Source of the DNA: Dysosmobacter sp. Marseille-Q4140
GTDB lineage: Bacteria; Bacillota; Clostridia; Oscillospirales; Oscillospiraceae
Length of the DNA: 64,000 bases
Assembly: GCA_018228705.1 (NCBI GenBank)
Contig: CP073694.1
Coordinates: 1,054,001 to 1,118,000 of the forward strand
Direction: 5' to 3'
Shown: in pieces, positions 58,802 through 64,000 of the stretch
Layout: each line of letters opens with the position of its first letter
How positions within the stretch are numbered: position 1 is the first letter of the stretch
Made by a program: the position numbers and the translations under genes
The notes under the pieces: model-generated
Seen by the model: only the letters and a program-made list of their open reading frames with translations
Database searches by the model: none
Told to the model about the DNA's origin: nothing

Positions 58802-59330
58802 CCCGGCCGCCCTCGCTCTCTGTGTAAAAGCGCACATCGGGCACCTCCTGACCGTTGTAGTCCACCGTGGCAAACAGGCACGGGACACTCGGCAGCACCA
58901 GCTCCTGCGCCATGTGGATATGAGGCAGGACAAAGATGTACCGCAGATCCTCCTGCGGCTGGAGCAGGCGGGCCAGATGCTGCTCCCCGTCGTAGAGGAC
59001 GACGATCTCATAGCCGATGTCCTCCTTGAGGAAAAAGATCTGGGACGGATAGGTGGCCGGGTAGTGGGCCATGGGCTCCACCTTGTCAATGAACTGCAAA
59101 AGCACCCACACCGCGAGGATCATGCGCGGGTCCGGCTGGCACATGGGGTCAACTCCCAGATAGTACCCGCCGGAAATGTCATAGAGCAACACGTCACGCT
59201 TCAGCCCCCGGATGATCTTCTCCGCCGTCTGGGGCGGCTTATCCTTCAGCATGCGGACCACCTGCGTCTTGGTCAGCGCGCCATACTCCGTCAGCCAATG
59301 GATAATGTACTGTTCCTCCTGCAGCAGCAT
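58788..59330 (-). CDS. Conjugative-element protein (tentatively DUF5697-like)
   Basis: A 180-residue protein: winged-helix-like N-terminus (EEQYIIHWLTEYGALTKTQV, VRMLKDKPPQTAEKIIRGLK), then a beta-rich, nuclease-like region (GYEIVVLYDGEQHLARLLQP). The ATG has AAGGGGG ahead. It overlaps the HD-GYP-like gene by 40 bp. It may be a DNA-binding accessory factor of the element. Confidence 0.6.
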   Translation of the reverse strand: MLLQEEQYIIHWLTEYGALTKTQVVRMLKDKPPQTAEKIIRGLKRDVLLYDISGGYYLGVDPMCQPDPRMILAVWVLLQFIDKVEPMAHYPATYPSQIFFLKEDIGYEIVVLYDGEQHLARLLQPQEDLRYIFVLPHIHMAQELVLPSVPCLFATVDYNGQEVPDVRFYTESEGGRDGAV

Positions 59331-59944
59331 GGGCCAATCACCCCCTTCCCCTTGTGTGCATAATCTGCAGGAATGCGTAATCTGCTCCTTATGCGTATTT
59401 CCTCATGGCGCAGCGCCAGGGCCTGCGGGAGGTGGTCCAGCAGAAGTCCGACGAGTTTGGCGTCCAGTTTCACGCCGGCGAGGCTGGAGAGGTAATCGCA
59501 GGTACGCCGAATGCTCCACGGCCGCTTATAGGGGCGGGGCGAAAGCAGGGCGTCAAAGACATCGGCGACCGCGACCAGCTTCGAATGGGGATGGATCTCA
59601 TTCCCGCGCAGGCCCAGGTAGCCGCTGCCGTCCAGGCGCTCATGGTGCTGGAGCGCCACGGCGGAGGCGGTGCGCATGGCGCCGTGGGTATGGATCAGGA
59701 TATGGGCGCCGATGGCAGTGTGCATACGCATGATCGCATGCTCCTCTTCAGTCAGCGGTCCGGTCTTGCCAAGGATGGCGGGCGGGATGGCCGTCTTGCC
59801 GATGTCGTGGACAAGGGCGGACTGGGTAACTGTTCTCACCTCGGAGTCCGGTAAGCCGGCCAGCTTGGCCAGCAGTTCGGATAGTGCCGCCGTGCGGCGG
59901 CAGTGGGCCTGCTCTGCGGGAGGCAGAGGTGCGGGAAGATTCAT
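59291..59944 (-). CDS. HD-GYP-like phosphohydrolase
   Basis: A 217-residue protein with the HD motif ALVHDIGKTAIP near 43, and HHERLDGSGYLG near 100, where HD-GYP domains have HHExxDGSGYP (Pro lost here), plus LVAVADVFDALLSPRPYK. This class degrades cyclic di-nucleotides or other phosphoesters. The ATG follows TAAGGAGG. An HD-GYP protein inside a transfer operon is unusual and could tie mating to c-di-GMP or (p)ppGpp-like signalling. Catalytic competence is likely but unproven. Confidence 0.82.
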   Translation of the reverse strand: MNLPAPLPPAEQAHCRRTAALSELLAKLAGLPDSEVRTVTQSALVHDIGKTAIPPAILGKTGPLTEEEHAIMRMHTAIGAHILIHTHGAMRTASAVALQHHERLDGSGYLGLRGNEIHPHSKLVAVADVFDALLSPRPYKRPWSIRRTCDYLSSLAGVKLDAKLVGLLLDHLPQALALRHEEIRIRSRLRIPADYAHKGKGVIGPCCCRRNSTLSIG

Positions 59945-59980
59945 AGTGCTGCCCTCCTTAACTTGAGAATAATGTGATGT

Positions 59981-62581
59981 TTAACTCAGCGCCTGGCCGC
60001 GGCTATCTTCAACCGCCTCACCGTCCGGGACAGCGGCAGCCTCTGCGGTATCGGCCACCGCCTTCAGTTCGTTGAGCATGGCCTCCAGCTCGGCGCGGTC
60101 GGTGGTGATCATCTGCTGCTCCTCCCTGGACGCCTTGATGATGACCGGCACTTTGTTGCTGTTGCTGGAGATCAGGGCCTCGCCGCGCTCGAACTGGGTG
60201 ATGCTGCGGATTTCGGTGCGGGTGAGCTTCAGGACATCCTTGACGTATTCCGCCTCATCTGGCTCCAGGTTCAGAATAATCTTCGTCTTTGAGTTATTGA
60301 GGATGGACCTCCCGTAGCGGCCATCCTCCAGCCCGAAGAAATCGGACAGGTCCTGTGTCGCTGCAACTGCACCTCCACCGTACCCTCGGATAATTTTGAA
60401 AATTTCCAGGCAGAACTCCGCCGCCTGCCTGTTTGCCGAGCCGCCAATCAGTTTCCAGATCTCGTCGATGAATACCATCTTCTTCTTCGTGCGGTCGGCC
60501 TTCACCTGGTCCCACACATAGTCCAGCGCGATCATCATGCCAACGGGGAGCATCTTGCCCTTCAGCTCGGAAATGTCCAGGACAACATAGCGGTTACTCA
60601 GATTGATGTTCGATTGGCGGTTAAAGCTCTGGGCGCTGCCGGTGACGAACCGGCTGACGATGGTGGCAAGGCGGGCGGTCAGCGGGCTCTCCTTGAGCAC
60701 TTCATAGAGGTCGCCCAGAATGGGCATGGTCTTGACCTTTCCGCTGCCGGGATCCTCATAGATGGAACTGTTGTCGTGGGTGATGCCGAAGTTGGCGTAG
60801 GTTTTTACCAACGCCTCGTCCAGCAACTGCTCCTCTTCATTGGACATATCCGGAATCAGGAGGGAGAAGAAGATCATCAGCTGCTGGATCTTTTTCGCCA
60901 GCATGGAGTCGATATCGCTGTAATCAAGCTCGTCGATCAGCTCCATCTCCGGTGTGAGGGTGGGCCGGATCTCCATGACGTTGATACAGGCGCTGGAGCC
61001 GGGTGCCAGTTTGATATAAGTGCCGCCGATTTTATGGCAGGCCCGCTTGAACTCATGGCCCTTGAGCGGCGCCAGGATGTAACACTGGACGCCGCGCATT
61101 CTTAATCGTAGTGCCATCACTTGTATAGTAAAGGTCTTGCCGGCGCCAGAGGTGCCGCAGATGGTAAAATTGGCGTTCTTATTGACCTTGGTGTTGAAAG
61201 GGTCAACGATGCACAGGGAGTTATTGTGCCGGTTGAGGCCCAGCAGGATACCGTTGTCGTCCGAGAGCTCAAAGCTCGTGAACATATAGGTGGATGCAGC
61301 CCCGGACGTGAGCACGTTGCGCTTGGACTTGCGCTCCAGGCTGGGGTCGAGGTAGAGAAACGGCATGGTGGAGCGAAGCGCCGCCTCCTGCTGAAACAGG
61401 CAGTCCCCCACCTGGATGTCCATTGACTTCATCAGGTCGGTCATCTGCTGCTTGCGCCACTGGAGCTCGTCGAGGGTGGCGGCGGACACTGTAATGAGCA
61501 CCGTCATATAGAACAGGTCCTCATTCCTGCTGGACAGGCCCTGCTTGATGTAGTAGCCCGCCTGGATGGAGCCGGCAAGCTCCTCATAGTCCGTGGATGT
61601 GTCCTGCAGTTCCCGCAGTTTGGTGCGGTTGAGCCGGATGCGCTGGGCCACCCGGTCAATGGTCTTGCCGCGGATCTCCCGGCGAAGGTGCAGATCCACA
61701 TCGACGCCTTCGCCGGCATTGATCAGGGAGGACATCCAGCCGCCCCGCACCTGCTGCGGGAATCCGCTCTTGCGGATATAGAGGTAGGTGTAGTACATAC
61801 CGTCCATGACGATATAGCCCGGATGGCTCAGATCGAGGCCACGGGGCGCCACGAAATTGACGGCCCGGATCTTTGGCACGGGATCCACGCCCACCACCCG
61901 CTTCTTTGCCGTCATGGCATCCACCACCACGCGGTTGAGCCGGCTCTGGAAAGGGTCTTCCACGCAGGAGCGGCGGTTGAAGTACATATAGAGGATCTCC
62001 GCCACAAAGGCGTCTTCATCCTTGGGCTGCACGATACTGTTGCCGCACTGGGCGAAGTAGGTCCTGGCGTTCTGGGTCACCGTCTGAAGGGCGGCGTAGA
62101 CCTCCCCGTAGTCGGTGTCTGACTGCCGGCGCACCGCCTCATACTGAAAGATCAGGAAAAACCGGCGGGTCAGGGCCTCCCGGCTCCCCTCCTCCTGGAT
62201 AAAGCGGATGGTGCCCTCGCCCAGTTCCCGGCAGGCGGCAACATCTTCCTTTTCAATGTCCGCCTCCAGACCGGCCACATAGCGGTCCGAGTCGGCCTTG
62301 CGGGTGACGGATTTGAACTGCAGGCGCATGGGCGAGATCTTGAGCCAACTGGCAAAGGTGGAGATGATGCCCCACTGCTCCTCATTGGAGCGGAGCAGGA
62401 AATTGATGGGCTCGATCTCCAGGATCTTCAGGTAGCGGCCGTCCGTGGTTTCAACGATGCCGTTTCGCAGGTCTTTGATCGGGATGTAGTCCTGGACGAA
62501 CTCCAGGCGCTCGGCCTGCCTTCCCCGGGCGGGCGGAGCCTTTCGCCCCCGGGAGTTTCCTGTGCGTGTCTGATGTGCCAT
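59981..62581 (-). CDS. virB4: VirB4/TraE-type conjugation ATPase
   Basis: An 866-residue T4SS ATPase. The N-terminal VirB4 domain (VQDYIPIKDLRNGIVETTDG) is followed by Walker A ICGTSGAGKTFT near 480, Walker B KKMVFIDEIWKLIGG near 695 and the GYGGGAVAATQDLSDFF region near 725. The ATG at 62581 has AGGAGG 13 bases before, a wide gap. It powers channel assembly and transfer. The C-terminal 40 residues are acidic and Ala-rich. Confidence 0.93.
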   Translation of the reverse strand: MAHQTRTGNSRGRKAPPARGRQAERLEFVQDYIPIKDLRNGIVETTDGRYLKILEIEPINFLLRSNEEQWGIISTFASWLKISPMRLQFKSVTRKADSDRYVAGLEADIEKEDVAACRELGEGTIRFIQEEGSREALTRRFFLIFQYEAVRRQSDTDYGEVYAALQTVTQNARTYFAQCGNSIVQPKDEDAFVAEILYMYFNRRSCVEDPFQSRLNRVVVDAMTAKKRVVGVDPVPKIRAVNFVAPRGLDLSHPGYIVMDGMYYTYLYIRKSGFPQQVRGGWMSSLINAGEGVDVDLHLRREIRGKTIDRVAQRIRLNRTKLRELQDTSTDYEELAGSIQAGYYIKQGLSSRNEDLFYMTVLITVSAATLDELQWRKQQMTDLMKSMDIQVGDCLFQQEAALRSTMPFLYLDPSLERKSKRNVLTSGAASTYMFTSFELSDDNGILLGLNRHNNSLCIVDPFNTKVNKNANFTICGTSGAGKTFTIQVMALRLRMRGVQCYILAPLKGHEFKRACHKIGGTYIKLAPGSSACINVMEIRPTLTPEMELIDELDYSDIDSMLAKKIQQLMIFFSLLIPDMSNEEEQLLDEALVKTYANFGITHDNSSIYEDPGSGKVKTMPILGDLYEVLKESPLTARLATIVSRFVTGSAQSFNRQSNINLSNRYVVLDISELKGKMLPVGMMIALDYVWDQVKADRTKKKMVFIDEIWKLIGGSANRQAAEFCLEIFKIIRGYGGGAVAATQDLSDFFGLEDGRYGRSILNNSKTKIILNLEPDEAEYVKDVLKLTRTEIRSITQFERGEALISSNSNKVPVIIKASREEQQMITTDRAELEAMLNELKAVADTAEAAAVPDGEAVEDSRGQALS

Positions 62582-62900
62582 AGTGATAACCTATCCTCCT
62601 GTAATGGAGCTGGCGACGCCGCATCCAGAACAGAACGATGTGCGTGGCAAATTGGAGCAGGGAATCGCCGCCGATCCCCATGAGCGCGAATACGCCCATC
62701 GGCAGCAGCGTCATGGTCATCACCACAACCTTTGCGGTGACCGGCAGGAGCATCCACATCAGTTCTGGGTAGCCCACAAGCAGAAGCAAAAACACAGCCT
62801 CTATCGTGTTGCGGGTCTCCAGCATACCGCCCAACAGCTTCCCGGAATCGGTGTAGTTGGGCGGGATCGTATAGACATTGCTGAACTCTCGGTCATCCAC
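62451..62900 (-). CDS. prgI: PrgI/VirB3-like membrane protein
   Basis: About 149 residues: NVYTIPPNYTDSGKLLGGML near the start, two adjacent transmembrane helices (about 30-75), then a basic tail (WMRRRQLHYRRIGYHY). The GTG at 62900 overlaps the previous gene by 8 nt. The frame runs 131 nt into VirB4; a true stop may have been lost, since the tail after residue 107 reads as random basic sequence. Confidence 0.78.
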   Translation of the reverse strand: MDDREFSNVYTIPPNYTDSGKLLGGMLETRNTIEAVFLLLLVGYPELMWMLLPVTAKVVVMTMTLLPMGVFALMGIGGDSLLQFATHIVLFWMRRRQLHYRRIGYHYGTSDTHRKLPGAKGSARPGKAGRAPGVRPGLHPDQRPAKRHR

Positions 62901-64000
62901 TTGCGCCGGCCTCCTCCACATCAAGCGCCGCCGGGACAAGGTCGCCCTCCAGGTCAACATCGTTCCTGCGGCGGTACTGGGTCACATAATCGGGTGAGTT
63001 GAGGACCACCCCTGTCCCGCTGGCGCAGTGGACCCAGAGCTTATTTCCGTCGGCGTCCTCGCCCGCATAGAGCAGGACATGATTGACCGGGACGGTGCCT
63101 GGCACCGCCATAAAGCCCAGGTCGCCGGGCAGCAGTTCCTCCTCGGTGATGGCGTGGGTGGCATCCCACTGGTTCCATGTCCCGTCGTAGAGGGTGACGC
63201 CAAGCGCCGTCTGATAGACCCATTCCGTGAACCCCGAGCAGTCCAGCCCGTAGGGCCGGATCGTTCCTGTGCTGCTGGAGCCGGCGGAAGTCACCAGCTT
63301 TGGCGTGTTCCACTCGCTGTTCCAGCCGGGGGCGCTTTTCCCGCCCCAGAAATATGGAACACGGCCCACCAGGGACAGGGCGCAGCGCATCAGCTCCTTC
63401 CGCTTGCCGCTGCAGTCCAGGCTGGCCAGGAACAGGTTCAGTTCCGCATCACTGATCGGCGGCACGCTTCCGTCGCTGGCGGTTCCGTACATGGTCATCT
63501 TTAGGGCATTGGACATATTGAGGATGGCCTCGCCATAGGTGATGCTGAACTGGTCATAGGTGGCGTCCACATCCACTCCGAAGGCATCCAGGATCACGGA
63601 CTGGTCGAAGGGATGGATGGTGCAGACGACATATTCCACCGTCTCCATTTCCGGCTCCTCTTCCGATTCCGAATCACTGCCCTCCCCCGCCTCATCTGTA
63701 TCTTCCCTGCTCTCTGCCGGGACCTGCGCCTCCTTTACCTCATAGGTCACGCGATACATCTGATCGGCCACCGCATTGAGTTTGCTCTGCAGATCCGCCT
63801 TTGTGGTGCCGCGCTGGCCCATGGACGCGGAGTAGGCCGCCAGGGCGTAGCAGGTGTCGTAGTCTGCGGATACGAGGGCGTTGTTGACCAGCGCCTCCAT
63901 GGAAAGCTCATAGTCATAGCCGCCGTCCGCGATGATTTGATCTACCCTGGCCAGGGCGGCGTCATAGCCGGCCTGGATACATTCTGACACCACGGCGGAC
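62893..64000 (-). CDS. NlpC/P60 cell-wall hydrolase, 5' end cut by window edge
   Basis: At least 369 residues; the frame is open to the right edge so the N-terminus (signal or anchor) is missing. The C-terminal NlpC/P60 domain has the catalytic Cys in YGLDCSGFTEWVY, His in PVNHVLLYAGE and the third polar residue near WVHCASGTG. The middle has an acidic spacer (EDTDEAGEGSDSESEEEPEM). In conjugative elements such enzymes (Orf14-like) open the donor wall for the channel. It is the first visible gene of the transfer operon. Confidence 0.85.
   Translation of the reverse strand, partial: SAVVSECIQAGYDAALARVDQIIADGGYDYELSMEALVNNALVSADYDTCYALAAYSASMGQRGTTKADLQSKLNAVADQMYRVTYEVKEAQVPAESREDTDEAGEGSDSESEEEPEMETVEYVVCTIHPFDQSVILDAFGVDVDATYDQFSITYGEAILNMSNALKMTMYGTASDGSVPPISDAELNLFLASLDCSGKRKELMRCALSLVGRVPYFWGGKSAPGWNSEWNTPKLVTSAGSSSTGTIRPYGLDCSGFTEWVYQTALGVTLYDGTWNQWDATHAITEEELLPGDLGFMAVPGTVPVNHVLLYAGEDADGNKLWVHCASGTGVVLNSPDYVTQYRRRNDVDLEGDLVPAALDVEEAGASG

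Noticed and set aside
1..64000. tRNA, rRNA, insertion sequence transposases or an integrase
   Set aside because: I saw no tRNA-like cloverleaf, rRNA stretch, transposase or recombinase motif on either strand, so the limits of the conjugative element cannot be set from this window.

Overview
This GC-rich window reads as the chromosome of a Gram-positive Firmicute, most likely a gut Oscillospiraceae-type Clostridium. That placement is an inference from codon use, strong AGGAGG ribosome binding sites, lantibiotic-immunity and Bce-type transporters, an MptD-type ECF transporter and a Firmicutes conjugative element. I saw no rRNA, tRNA or CRISPR array. Nearly all of it is transporters, their regulators and mobile DNA.

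1-17.6 kb: a putative metal/metallophore transport region. Two similar units each hold a TetR repressor followed by a pair of half ABC transporters. A third, leftward unit has an ECF S component, T component and double ATPase, then a YbtP/YbtQ-like half-transporter pair and a short DtxR-type repressor; an AraC activator diverges from it. A palindrome GGTTAG-N6-CTAACC or a close variant lies before four transcription units, which suggests one regulon. Two copies of a receiver-less OmpR-type DNA-binding protein flank the DtxR/ECF unit as direct repeats, and the left copy is decayed.

17.6-38.7 kb: five signalling and ABC modules typical of defence against cell-wall-active peptides. Two paralogous LanFEG + response regulator + kinase units have matching promoter regions with 11-bp-phased repeats. 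The first LanFEG operon continues into a lipoprotein, a monofunctional peptidoglycan glycosyltransferase and the receiver-less regulator. Next come a GntR/zinc-ribbon/ABC unit, a LytTR-type two-component system and a BceRS-BceAB unit with a recognisable BceR box.

38.7-51.2 kb: a mixed accessory stretch. It has a small XRE-regulator/membrane-protein cassette flanked by 96-bp direct repeats that include the 3' end of a neighbouring kinase gene, a TraX/response regulator/kinase operon, an AAA/DUF4143 ATPase, another ABC exporter, a coiled-coil protein, several small ORFs and an AT-richer sigma/anti-sigma-like pair.

51.2-64 kb: part of an integrative conjugative element, all leftward. In transcription order: an NlpC/P60 hydrolase (cut by the window edge), PrgI, VirB4, an HD-GYP-like hydrolase, several accessory proteins, the VirD4 coupling protein, an S1-domain protein with an acidic repeat region and a secreted/membrane protein. 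A separate promoter then drives a structured leader with a roughly 100-nt hairpin, followed by a DUF3268-type zinc-finger gene and a sigma factor. No integrase, relaxase or attachment site is visible, so the element's limits are unknown.
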